From Plakobranchus ocellatus (lineage: Eukaryota; Mollusca; Gastropoda; Plakobranchidae), in contig BLXT01001920.1 in NCBI GenBank assembly GCA_019648995.1, positions 62,102 to 97,093 of the forward strand: a stretch of DNA of 34,992 nt. The letters are read 5' to 3'. Both the position numbers and the translations under genes were made by a program. How positions within the stretch are numbered: the first letter of the stretch is position 1; the number at the start of each line of letters is the position of its first letter. The notes beneath the pieces were generated by a model. The model was not told the origin of the DNA. It ran no database searches and worked only from the letters and a program-made list of their open reading frames with translations. This document shows, in pieces, positions 1-11,201 of the stretch.

Positions 1-335
1 TGATGGTGGTGGTGGCAGTTGTAGTAGCACTAGCAATAGCAGTAGTCGCTGTAATTTGGAGGTGGTGGTGGCAGTTGTAGTAGCACTAGCAGTAGAAGTA
101 ACCGCTGTAATTTGGTGATGGTGGTGGTGGTGGTGGTGGCAGCTGTAGTAGCACTAGCAGTAGAAGTAACCGCTGTAATTTGGTGATGGTGGTGGCAGCT
201 GTAGTAGCACTAGCAGTAGAAGTAACCGCTGTAATTTGGTGATGGTGGTGGTGGTGGTGGTGGCAGTTGAAGTAGTCGCTGTAATTTGGTGATGGTGGTG
301 GTGGTGGTGGTGGTGGCAGTTGAAGTAGTCGCTGT
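1..335. repeat. Minisatellite with about six diverged 50-65 bp units
   Basis: A unit of roughly 50-65 bp is repeated about six times. Each unit carries a GTAGTAGCACTAGCAGTAG-like core, then CGCTGTAATTTGG, then a GGT/GAT run of variable length. The later copies lose the GTAGCACTAGC part. Open frames across it encode low-complexity Pro/Thr or Ser runs and are a by-product of the trinucleotide composition. The array runs off the left edge, so its true size is unknown. Confidence 0.85.
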
Positions 336-1101
336 AATTTGGAATCGTTTTAATTTTGCTAAGTTTACATCAAAGTTTGAAATTTGAAATGAATTGTGTG
401 ATTGAAAAGGAACGCCAGAGGAGAAGAAAGAAAAGTAAGGCAAGCTGGATCATAGTCTGTTAAAAAACAATAAACAAAAAACACAAAAAAAAAACCACAA
501 CTACTTTACACATTAATGTACCTACCTCTCTTTGAACTTGGAAATGAACCGCGCTTGTCCTTAACAATTATTGTTGTTGACCAAGCCTGTGCCGGGCAGG
601 GAAATGATACGAATCCACTTGATTGTGTCTGTAAATCGGTACAGTGTAAGCCTCGAACTGGATGAGTCTGAGCTTAATCAGTTGTTTAACTTAAGCCGTA
701 CTATGCGTTATCTATTTATACTAGAATGAAGCCTACCATTGAGTCTTCCCTAAACTTTTATCATTTGAAGGCTGTACAACAGTGTACAGAGGCGTCATAC
801 GCCCTGGTTAAGACAGACAATAGCAACCCAGTTTAGAGGATAACGAACCGGATTTTCCCAGGATATCACAGATGGGCAGGGGGCGTACAACCAAGACACT
901 TAATGACAAGACTGCGCACGGCTTCATTTTGTATTTTGTGCGTCATGTCTATTTTTGGCGCGGAAATCCATCTTTCAGAATGAATGATGCAATGCGAATC
1001 TTCTGGTAATCTGTTTCATGCACATCGCACTATACGCAGACCTGTTTGAACTGAGAGGCATTCTAAAAGCCGCTGATTGTATTAATACCGTTCATTATAT
1101 C

Positions 1102-1153
1102 CATCTATCTATCTATCCATCTATATATATATATAATTATATATATATATGTA

Positions 1154-1222
<69 letters not shown>
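1102..1222. repeat. CTAT and AT microsatellite
   Basis: A short CTAT/CCAT run (about 1102-1122) passes into about 100 bp of nearly pure AT dinucleotides, broken by GTATATATG. The reading frame through it is only repeated Tyr-Ile and is not a gene. It is likely polymorphic in length. Confidence 0.95.
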
Positions 1223-1223
<1 letters not shown>

Positions 1224-1379
1224 TATGTTGAAGATTTCTGCTCTCATATCTTTATTTTTTTACAAATATAATAGAGTAGTAAAGGGAACAAACAAAAAAT
1301 GTAAATGCTCTTGTAAAGGTAAAAAAAAAAAAAAAAAAAGATAAAAATAGCCATATATTCCTTCTTTTTTTTTTTTCAG

Positions 1380-1417
1380 GATCCCGCAAGCTGCTGAGTG
1401 GCAAGCACATTGCCTAA
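1380..1417 (+). CDS. Possible last coding exon of an unidentified upstream gene
   Basis: A strong acceptor (long T run then CAG, ending at 1379) is followed by a GC-rich 38-bp stretch in an AT-rich setting. Read in phase 2 it gives SRKLLSGKHIA and then TAA at 1415-1417, using mostly C- or G-ending codons. What follows looks like a 3' UTR: a CAA run near 1465 and TGTATACA/TGTACATA motifs up to about 1590. The rest of the gene would lie left of the window, or in this window unrecognised. A second frame stays open longer, through the CAA repeat, but its composition is less protein-like. The protein is not recognised. Chance resemblance to an exon remains quite possible. Confidence 0.3.
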
Positions 1418-4400
1418 AACAGTGGTCCACAAAAGTTCATCTAAGAGGACAGAAATCTAAACAAAACAACAACAACAACAACAACAAAATCTTGTATACA
1501 AAAACTTTGTAAAGAAGTATTTAAGTCATGTCAGCCCTGACAGTTGTGCTATACTGTTATTATGTCTTGTAAAAGTATGATTGTACATAAAAATGTTGCG
1601 CAATTTCTACAAAAGTGAAATCATCGTCTTTGTTTGCTCACATAATTTTCGGAACTTTTACATCCTGAAACTTTTGAAAAACAATTTTAAAACATTGGCT
1701 TAAGTTGTAACTTTGCTCCTGTAAATAAGAAAAAAATCAGGACTGAAATTCATAAGGAAAAAAAAATTTAAAACAAAAGCAAAATCTTATTTTTATAAAA
1801 GTGATAGAAGTGAAAAACACTTGAAGAGCGTTAATTATGCCTCGAACAGTTTGATATTTATTTCACTGAAACAAATTGACAGCTCTGTTTTCATGGATAA
1901 ATGAATACAGAATTGTTCTTTTATAACTCTCTATAGTGTAGAATATGTATTTTCATGATTGTCATGTATGTATAACTTCTTATTTTATTCCGTCATCCGC
2001 TGCATCGCTAGCCTTTCAATTTTTTTTTTTTTTTTCAAAATTTTCTTTTCAACTGATCTATCTTTTTTTCTTTACAAGTCATTCCATAAGCATTTTAAAA
2101 AATTTTTATTTTATGTTTATAGTCTTAAATCCAAACTTAGGCTATAGTTGTAACATTGCAAATACTCTATACTTTAATATAGATTCATTTTAAGAGCTGT
2201 TTTAATTTTCAAAAGTAAGAGTAAAACCCCTCTGCATGCTTAGCTTAGTCCCGCAGTGTTATTTAAAAATATACAGCGCTCTCAGTCTCAAGTTTATGCG
2301 CCAAGGTGGTTAAAAAATGCAGTAGTCCGTCATGTTCACTTTTCACCTAATATTTTATTATTCCATTGCTCCTGCGTGATCTTGTTATAGCTCGTCTTGG
2401 ATTTAAGTCAACCATTATCCTTGAACCTTTTTTTAGAATCTTCGGTCACATGAGCACAAAGTCATGCTGTTTCTAAACACACTACCCAGTATGCTGTGCA
2501 CTATCTAAACGCTCCAGGCCGTTGGTTTCAACATTCATTTTTTTTTCTTCCGTATCATGACGTAGATCGCACCCATGTAGCGAGAAGGAATATGACCTTA
2601 TTTCAATTTAAGTCCCTACACGTCATAAACATTATTATCAACATAACATGGTAAAACTGTCTCCTTAACGCGGCCATGATAGGTTTATCGTATTAATTTC
2701 AAATCTTTTTATATCCGACACTCTGTTTCGCTTTATAAACGTGTTTAAAGGTTAAAAGCGCTTCTGTTTACAACATATTATTAAATTTACGTTCGAAAAT
2801 TCATTACTTTGTTCAAAGGGGGGAAAAGGGAAGACGTGTAATCATAACACACACAACAAAAAAAGAGGGGAGAGAGAAGTAAGAATTTTGTTGTTCGTTT
2901 TTAGTTAAAAAGCCTCTTTCTGGCTACATAACATCGATAGCCGCTGTTGCATAGGATGTCACAACATCTAAATGTAGGATCTTATTAGAGTCCTCGGAAC
3001 ATGGACGTTAAACTAAAGAATGTCATAGTTTATTGGCTCGATTTACGGCTAGAATTTTTTTTTTTTTTTTTGTGTTTTGTTTTCTTTCTTAGATTTTACT
3101 CTTTTTCTATTCATTTATTTAAAGATGTCACTGTATCTGAACATCAATTTGCATTTTTTTCTTCTTTACTAGTAAAAATAATAGTTGTTGCGATCCACAA
3201 AGTCTCCCTAACTTAAAGAGATCAAAGTATTTGAATCCTGGATCAAGATTAAAGATGTTTGAGGGTATATGTCTATTCATCGAGAAAAGCAAGATTGTAG
3301 TAAGATCCAAATGGGAAAGTAGACCTAAGTTGAGGAAAGGCAGTACAGCTGAGTACCATCCTGGCTTTGTTTTATATTTTATTCATCACCCTCTCTGGAG
3401 CTTTATTTTGTCATCATGAAAACTTCACTACACCACCCTATCTCGCTCCAGCTATTTAAGCTCATTCCATTCAGTTCGGCCTCCACCAGTAGGCCTACAT
3501 CGCTTTTATTGCACTCCTGAGTGAGGCTTGAGCTAGATTCGCTTAAATAAAATAAAAATTGTGTACCAATGAAACCAAACTAACGTATCTATTGAAAATT
3601 TTAGGCTAACTTTTTGTATCACGAATACCTTCGGAAGATTTAGATTAGACTCAAACTCAAAGAGTAAAGAAAACACTTGCCTAGCACAGTGGCCTCAGAG
3701 AGAGAGAGAGCCTTTAAAAAAAAAAAAAAACTTGAAAAAAATTATCACTTTTGTAAGCTATTTGAGACTAAGAAAAGTGGAGAGACAATCAAAGAAAAAA
3801 TCTAAAAACTATCCAAAAAGTATCAAAGTCGAACTCTTTGAGGCAAAGATTTGTACTGTACTTAACTGAGGCCACAATTGCAAGTTGTTTACCCAGGCAA
3901 AATGACGCAAAGCAAAATGATCTAGAAGCCACAAACACATTGGGAAATTTGATATTAATGAGATAATAAACATTTATCTTAGCGGCCGAGGTCAGACAGT
4001 GATGCGGCTTTATGCAAGCCTTTTCCCGGGACTGATCTACCTTGACAGTATATTACTATCCGAGCTTGATTTTCAGAAAACAATAGCATTATCTTGCTGC
4101 TAAAAATAAAGCCCTTATTCTGCCTCTCTATTATCTTACTTCTATATTTTTTTTGACAGTTGTTTCTCGATATTGTGAAATCAGTGTTAGGCCTAAGCCC
4201 ATGACTCCGATTATTATCTCTAGTTTTAATTGTCTCCTAAATCAATTTCTACGTCATTTTGGCCCATCTCAAGTGCCCATTGTACTGTACATCAAAAGTT
4301 TCGTCATTCACGCCCTTCTATTTTTATCGATACAGAAATTCCCTTCTTGCATCAATACAGTTAAACTGTTTGATAAAGCTTGTAATGGTAGTGTTATTTA

Positions 4401-4480
4401 TAGAAACTGCAAGAAATGTTTAGTTAACGATACAAGTTGAAATAATTAAATCTTTTTAAAACATCAATTGATACAGACGT
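1418..4480. other. AT-rich stretch with no supported gene
   Basis: This stretch holds homopolymer A and T runs, a CAA microsatellite (about 1465-1487) and a short GA run near 3700. Open frames of 60-95 codons occur, but they are low in complexity (Phe- or Tyr-rich) or lack any recognisable motif. The palindrome TAGGCCTA occurs at 3490 and 4188. If the exon at 1380 is real, the first few hundred bases would be its 3' UTR. Confidence 0.6.
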
Positions 4481-4542
4481 TAGAAGGTGGAGGAGAAGGA
4501 TGGTATTAAGTGATGATAATGAAGGCGATTGTGATAATGGTA

Positions 4543-4566
4543 ACAGTGATGATGATCACCACCACC

Positions 4567-4622
<56 letters not shown>

Positions 4623-4656
4623 GGTAACAGTGATGATGATCACCACCACCACCACC

Positions 4657-4715
<59 letters not shown>

Positions 4716-4755
4716 CGTCATCATCATCATCATCATCCTCGTCATCATCATCATG
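4543..4755. repeat. Compound CAT/CAC/GAT microsatellite, internally duplicated
   Basis: This is a long trinucleotide array of CAC then CAT repeats. The lead-in GGTAACAGTGATGATGATC appears twice, near 4537 and 4623, so the block was itself duplicated. Four frames on both strands stay open and give poly-His, poly-Asp, poly-Met or poly-Ile. None is a plausible gene. Confidence 0.93.
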
Positions 4756-5409
4756 AAAAAATGAAAGCAAACTGTGATGAATGATATAATCGTCAATAAT
4801 ATTCTTTACAGATGGGCATAGCAGTGTTCTGTACTTGGTTTTCTTAGTTACATTAAATTAGTTTATTTTGTTATTAGACTGATGGTAGCCTACAATGTTA
4901 GAGAAACAAGTAAAATTGACAATTAAAAAAAAAATTCACTCCATTGAAAAAAATTGACGTTGTGCACATAAAAGACAGTCCAAAGCTTTCTTTATAGTAT
5001 GAAAATTGTAAAAGCATCTGTCGAAAGAGAACTTGATGCTCGTGTGAGAAAATTAAATGCGAGATGAAGCATAATGAGGAAAATAAACAGACATGACTGA
5101 AGCAACGAGACTGCTCAAGTATTTGTCTCACAGGCTAGCGCTGCACGTAGCTCAAAAGGATGATCGTTCATCCCAAATGCTAGTGCAAAGCTAAAGGTGA
5201 ATATGCGCCCCAATACTTTCGCGTTTCAGTGGGTACCTCTACGATGTTCGTTAAACGTCTTATGTTATATCCTTGAGATTCCACGCATTTGCAGTTCTCA
5301 TCCATTTCTATACCCGCTTCGCACTGGCAATAATTGCTGTACTCTTCATGTTTTTGGAATTATAACTGCCTATTACAAAAATAAAGTCCCTAATAAAGGT
5401 GCAGGCTGG

Positions 5410-5479
5410 AAAAGAGTGCAGGGTGGACATTCGTGCAAAGATTACAATCGATGCACAAATTTCCACCCTGCACCCTTTT
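5410..5479. repeat. Compact 70-nt hairpin with 28-nt arms
   Basis: The left arm (5410-5437) and right arm (5452-5479) are reverse complements at 25 of 28 positions, sharing the core GTGCAGGGTGGA. They are separated by 14 nt, within which GATT can pair with AATC. The size and shape resemble a microRNA precursor or a small fold-back element. No reading frame or neighbouring gene explains it. The sequence alone does not show transcription. Confidence 0.7.
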
Positions 5480-6870
5480 GTCATCCTCTATATTGAGTAA
5501 TTATAGACTACTGGCTTAGAATAATAATAAAAAAAAAAAACACAAGTAAAGCTGGACACAAACATTCTTTAGATTTTATTGTGGCATGAAACCAATTTAA
5601 TTCAAGAACACCCACAACAATGATACAACGTGGAGAACTTACAAAGACCTTGTCAACATTACTTGTACGAACTTGGGGACCAACATAACACAAGGCGCGT
5701 GCAGATGCGAAAATATAATGGAAAAAAGTAAGCGTCCATGTGCGTTTATTAGGGGCTATAGTATGTGGGCTATTGTTATGTTTGTCGTTCAGCCCTACGA
5801 TGGACGCCTTTGCTGCTATCCTTGTCGACAAGCTATAATGAAGGTAAAAGTAGAGTTCTAGACATTCGTCATCTTGCCGTTCCTTTCGTTCTGTTTATAG
5901 TGGTTGCAACGATTATAATATATGTGGAATTAATTGAAAGTTTAAGCTGTTGTGATTCACTATACCTTAGCATGATAAGGTTTTACGGAATGAAAGGGCT
6001 AGATTGGCATGTTATGGGATGGAAACACCTGTATTGCAAACACTAATATATATGATTCAGTATTTATGAGTATAAAAAATAGTATCCCCAACCTTAAAAT
6101 ATGCATTCTTTCGCAAGACTTAATCTCTTAGTGAAGTATTTCAAACAGTCTGCACTGCCATTTTTTTTCTTTTATTTTACACCTATTTTAATTAAACGAT
6201 CTTTGAGTTTGAGTTGACATTGATAGACGTATAAAGCTTACTGACTCTGTTTCTTGATGCTACTGCCATTTTGATAATGGCCAATGTTTGACATAGATGC
6301 ATAATGCATTGAGGTGGAGTTGACGGTTTCTGTCAGAAGAGGGAATAGAGGGAAAGGACACAACATCCCTCAAGCGTTGATAAAAGCATCTGGACCAGAT
6401 TTTAAAAATAAAATACAAGAACATTTTTTTGTGTGTGCAAATTTTAATATATTATTTACAAGGATAACTTGTTTTTCGTCTTTTTCTCAGAAAGAAGACT
6501 GTGAGCTCTTTAACTTTGAAAATAAATTCTTTATCCTGTCGTGTCGAGTCGGCTCACTCAGCAGCTGTGAACTGGTGAAGCTTGACATGTCCTAAAAAAA
6601 ACCACATTTTGATAGATGTCTGGATGTAGGTTCAGATGCTTTACATCCAGATTATGAGAGATTAAGATCCAAGTTTAGAAAAACACATTCTCAACACGAT
6701 TAGATCAGGGTCCTTTTAATCTGGCCTGAATTGGACCTCTAGATATCTAGATCTGGATCTGTGAGATCGAGATTCTAAATTAACCCCTCCTCAGAGTAAG
6801 TAAATTTTCAGAGTTATGATCAGGCCCATCAACAAGGAACGAAAACTAAAGCCAAATTTTTGCTTTCATA
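5480..6870. other. Non-coding or unassigned stretch
   Basis: Open frames of up to 107 codons occur on both strands (for example minus strand 5508-5831) with no motif I recognise. A 10-bp perfect inverted repeat (TCTGGATGTA at 6619-6628, complement at 6642-6651) makes a small hairpin. A pyrimidine tract with CAG ending near 6489 precedes about 34 open codons ending in TAA at 6595. It resembles a last exon but cannot be assigned. Confidence 0.5.
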
Positions 6871-7225
6871 CCCAACTGGGCACTGGTGGAGGACTGCGGT
6901 CCCTATCAGTTTTCCTCCTAAAGTGGATGGCCATTTCGATTATTTAACGCCGATGGGTGTACAAACTACTGCTACTTCGATATGTTTTTTAATGATGTTT
7001 TTTAAACGGCTGGCTCTATTTCTATGGAAATTAGAAAAAAAATTATTCTCATGCCATCAGCTACAAACGAAATGAAGAGGCAACATTTTAGATCTAGATA
7101 TTAAATCTAGATCTAGACACTGATAACACTTGTTGCCCACCCACTGACGTCAAATAATCGACATGGCCGACTTCCTCAGGTAGACAAAGTAGGGACCGTA
7201 GTGCTCCACCAGTGCCCCCAACTGC
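6871..7225. repeat. Diverged inverted repeat with exon-like minus-strand arm
   Basis: The left arm (about 6871-6964) matches the reverse complement of the right arm (about 7132-7225) along about 90 bp at roughly 75 percent identity, with a 2-nt indel after GGTCCCTA. Shared blocks are GGGCACTGGTGGAG, CGGTCCCTA, GGCCAT and TCGATTATTT. About 167 bp lie between the arms, including TAGATC-type motifs. The minus-strand reading of the right arm follows a TTATTTCAG acceptor-like site and gives the open frame QLGALVEHYGPYFVYL and onward to TGA. The left arm no longer keeps that frame. The right arm also holds a perfect TGACGTCA palindrome at 7145-7152. It may be a fold-back element or an inverted duplicate of an exon. 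Confidence 0.65.
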
Positions 7226-7229
7226 CCTG

Positions 7230-10032
7230 AAATAACCTCAGCTATCGATAAAATGAAAAGATAGAGGGCCAGATGTCTTGATACCGTCGACCCTAAACAT
7301 CAGTGCTACGTAGGCCTATAAAACATTGGCTCACTAAGAAAGATAGAATCCATCGAACAGTGAAATACTAAAACTTTACCAGTAAATAAATATCTTAAAC
7401 TACCAGGGGCGCTATGCAACTGTTTATGAGGATTGGCTAAGTTGTAGGTGGTAAGTTGTATTCAAGTGAGACAATGTGCCTCGGAATAGCTAGGTTTTCA
7501 TCCTAACTTTCACAAGTAAAAAGTACTCGTTCTTCTAGCCTTGAGTATGTGCATAAGCTTAGAGCGTCCTACTGTAGCACAGCAAAAACATGGCGCTTGG
7601 ATGGCTGGGGTGATATAGTTTCGAACCACGAGTGCTTAAAAAAAACATAGAAAAAAACAATAAAACACAATAATATGACAATTTATTAGTTTATCAAAAT
7701 TGTTGGTTTTTTTGTGTTTATTGTCTTGTGCGAGCTCCTGTGCAATGTTTTAGAATTTTTGTTCTGTGATGAAAATTGCACAAACTTAGTGTTGTCGGCT
7801 GTCGCGCCTGTAGAAAACAATTCATTAGGCCCTTTTGATTAAAAAAAAAAACATTGTTGAGATATAGAGTCAACTGTGTAGATATCTAGATTTTTTTTAA
7901 TTCATGAGGGAAGAGCGATACATACCATCATAATAAATTTTGCAGTTGGTTAAGCCCAGGTCAAAAAGATGATAGATCTAAATCTAGGCTTAGTTTCAGA
8001 TCTAGAGATCTACTCTAGATCTAGATCTTGAACTTATAGAAATTACAGAGTTGGAAAAAGATGGAATATGTTTTTTCCCTTGATTTGTTCGCCTGCCATT
8101 GTTTTCTGTTTTCTTCCCTTGTTTATGCTTACGAGAGATCTCGGACTTCACTCCGGGCCTACATTACTTCCTAAACACATCGTTTCTTGCCGAGCTTCAA
8201 TATATATGCCGTTCATTTTGATTTTTTTTTTTAAAGCGTCCTTGGATGGTTTCATTTACACACAAAAAAAAAACCTGTCACATTATCATTTTGAATTCCA
8301 AAATCAATAAGTTTGTTGCTTGTGATAATCCTTGGCTTTATATTATTTAGTTTTTGAGGACGAAAATCGAGACTCTACAAGTCAGCAGAAGCCTAGGCTC
8401 AGCCTGTTGACCTTAGATGACACAACGCAAATCATCTTTTCTATTGTGAATATTTGTAAACAAAATTATTGCATTATGTACTGAAAAGAAATTTTTAACA
8501 ATGAATTTGTCTGCCTGGGTATTCATTGACTTTTCTTCCTTTTTTTTTTTTTTTGAGAGCACTCCTTCATCTTTTCATCATCAACTACCATTTTAGGCCT
8601 AGAGAAAAAAGCCTCGTGGCTGCGCGACTTGCACAAACAAGGTGAGAGCTGTGGCAGCTAACCCGACTGCAGTTAAGGAGAACTAGGAGACATAATTAAT
8701 TTACCCCCTTTTCTTACTTAGAGCAGTGCAAGTCAGAAATTTTCAACTTACTGAGTCAACTTACCAAGTCGAAAAAAAGGGTGCATTTTGATCACTTGAA
8801 AAAAATTGCGACTTACCAAGTTTAAACTTGATATGTCAAAAACTTAGTAAGTTTTGATCGTAACTGTCCAGTTTGCGACAGGGCATATATGAGTTTCAAC
8901 TTTAGCATGCTCAAAATCTCGCCTAGAAATATCATTCAAAAGTATTTATTTCGGTTGAAGTTGGTATAGTAGTGCTATTTTTGTAGTAAATGAAAAGGGT
9001 ATTCAGAAGAACAGCTGTGACGTGTAAGTGTTATATAGTTGAACACGTTTAAACAGAAATTCTAGGGAGTATGATTTCTATTTTGGTTTAAACATATTTT
9101 GGTTTGAGCATAGTGCATTAAATAAGTCAGATTAATAAAGGAGAGTGACCAGCTTCCAAAATATTAAGTGAAATCAATCCCACCCATCGTCACCACAATG
9201 TGAATGAACAGGCCTGTCCACGAAGTTTTCTCTCTTTTTTATCCATTTCTCTATGTCCTTCTATTTTCTTTCCAGTTAAGAGGTTCTTGCACCTGTTATC
9301 GATGTAGAATAATTGAGCTTTCAAAATTTCATCATCGCCTAAGTAAGTTTTTGGGCCCTGAAGTCTCTACATTTACAATTTAATCATCACCTATGTTTTC
9401 CGGTACTGAAGTTCTCAACAAGAGAGATGGCTTTATTACCGGCTATTATGCAACAGTGTTTGCTTAGCTTAGCACTGACGGGACCTAGACATGTAGTGAG
9501 TGTCTGGTACGGTCCCGCAACGTAGCTGAGTGGTGGAAGAGAAGGGATGGGCAGGTGTGTGCAGTGGACCTAGATCTAGCCAGACATCGGGCCTGTCTGT
9601 CTGTAGTGTGAGGTATCGGTAACAGTATTGGGTTTGTATGGAATAATGCGAGAAAGAAAGGGAAGGGCAAGGTTAAAAAAAAAAATTTTTTTTTATGTGA
9701 CGGTCAGACAGTGACTGGGCTTATTTCGCTTTAACAATACTAAGGCAGCCAAGGCTTTCGGTTTACCGCATGTTTAATAAAAAAGAATAACACTAAGAGG
9801 AAAAACAGAAAGCTCTTAAATTTCTTTTTGGTTTACTTTAGCGGTTTTTTTGGTTCAGACGTTTTTAGTTTAGGTGTGGTCTACTGTAATTAAAAAAAGC
9901 TATTAAGTCTAGATGTGAATTTAGTGAGATTGTACCATAAAAACTTGTGTCATTTGAAGCGAGGACGTCAATTAAAAATTTCTAAAAAATTTAAAATGTT
10001 TCATATTTGTCAGTACAAAACAAAATAATAGT
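7230..10032. other. AT-rich stretch with dispersed motifs, no supported gene
   Basis: This region holds several TAGATCTAGATC clusters (near 7973-8035 and 9568), TAGGCCTA at 7311 and 8594, and ACTTACCAAGT-type motifs in direct and inverted order at 8738-8862. A hairpin-like sequence with GGGACC/GGTCCC ends lies at about 9479-9516. A TTCGAACCAC stretch near 7620, followed by an A-rich tail, weakly resembles a SINE remnant. A 5' non-coding exon of UBA3 could lie here, but I cannot place it. Confidence 0.5.
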
Positions 10033-10036
10033 TTAA

Positions 10037-10711
10037 GTCAATGGAGACGCATCGGACACCGGTGTCCGATGACAACACAGAATAAAAAGAGGCATCAAAC
10101 ACGGGTGTCCGATGCCTTTTATAAATTTTTTTTTGTTGTAATGGCTATATTGAAAACGGGAGACTGTTTCTAACCTTTACTTAACTATTGTTTTACAGTT
10201 TTATGCTCGTTTTGACCGTAAATAATGCATCATAAGCCTGTTTCGTTTGTTTTTGTATATATATATATATATAAGGCCTAAACGGTAGCAAAGCTAGATC
10301 TAGAATGGCGACCCGTCAGAAGTTTTTCCAGGATTGCGACACCTTCTAAGCTTGAAATTTTGTTTTCAATACACATAGTGTCTTATAAAATTGATCTGAT
10401 TTGTTATGGGAACCATATCTTCAATTTTTTGCTTTGCTTTATACATCTTTTTCTCTTGAAAATTATGTCTGTAAAAAAAAATTTTTTTTTTACTTTACGT
10501 TAAGTAATGTTAAAAAATTCATGTAAAATTCAAAATCTATATGTCGGAAAATCCTATTATATTTTTGTAAAGATCTAAAATTGAGTTTGAAAATGCACAA
10601 AATGAAACTTAAAAAGCTTTAAAAACAAAATCAGGCCAATTTTTTGAAAATAGGGCAAAATCATGCGTCTTCTGGGATCAGCTGACACTTAAAGCCTGCG
10701 TCTCCATTGAG
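10037..10711. mobile_element. TTAA-flanked inverted-repeat element (MITE-like), 675 bp
   Basis: The ends carry the inverted repeat TCAATGGAGACGCA (14 of 14 identical, one base in from each end). The outermost base differs (G on the left, C on the right when inverted). TTAA stands immediately outside both ends, at 10033-10036 and 10712-10715, as expected of a target-site duplication of the piggyBac or Kolobok type. No transposase frame is present, so the element would be non-autonomous. Near its left end are a perfect palindrome (10050-10071) and a second related hairpin. Because the ends do not start with CCC, assignment to piggyBac is uncertain. Confidence 0.7.
10050..10071. repeat. Perfect 22-bp palindrome
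   Basis: The half-site CATCGGACACC is followed directly by its exact reverse complement. About 20 bp further right (10091-10121) the same core recurs as an imperfect palindrome, with GGCATC and GATGCC around GTGTCC. Both lie just inside the left end of the TTAA-flanked element, where subterminal palindromes are common in DNA transposons. Confidence 0.9.
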
Positions 10712-11173
10712 TTAATCAGTTTGGACAAAAAAATCTATACTTTTCTGCTCAGTGTGAATAAAGACATTGTTTGGCAGAATAGATTAGATCAAGAATAGCT
10801 CGCTACTACCCTGAAATAAAATGTACATTTCTTCAGGGCTGATATGGCTTTTCTTTTAGCTACATAAATATTAGGATAAAAAAAACAACTGCTCATTGTT
10901 AAAAAATAGAGGCCTGTTATACCAATGGCCACTATGATACAAACCTTGGTTTTGAGTGAAGCATGGTCAGGTGTGAATGATAAACTTCTAAACAAGAGCC
11001 CATATTTTAGAAGATTATAGAAATCCATAAAAATAAAATTTAAGACTGTCTGCCTTTTTCATATATTCAAAACATGAACAATTTGAACCAAAAAAGAAAA
11101 ATTTTAATTTCATGTTTTCTTTCAATCTGTTTATGTTGATCATAAATTCACTCTCAAAATTCAGATTTTGCAG

Positions 11174-11201
11174 GAAAGTTCAGTAGATCTGAAACAGGAC
11201 A
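11174..11201 (+). other. UBA3: UBA3 5' UTR segment after a probable non-coding intron
   Basis: TTTTGCAG ends at 11173 and looks like an acceptor. The 28 nt that follow contain TAG and TGA in the frame of the start codon, so they are non-coding in that frame. The first exon and promoter would lie upstream and were not located. Weaker acceptor-like CAGs at 11195-11197 and 11209-11211 could instead join an alternative N-terminal exon. Confidence 0.5.

Noticed and set aside
1018-1344. 108-codon open frame on plus
   Set aside because: Most of it is Tyr-Ile from the AT repeat and Lys from a poly-A run.
4480-4796. Four overlapping open frames of 84-96 codons
   Set aside because: They encode single-residue runs produced by the CAT/CAC microsatellite on both strands.
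5508-5861. Overlapping 107- and 62-codon frames as a gene or transposase fragment
   Set aside because: No recognisable motif, splice support or repeat ends.
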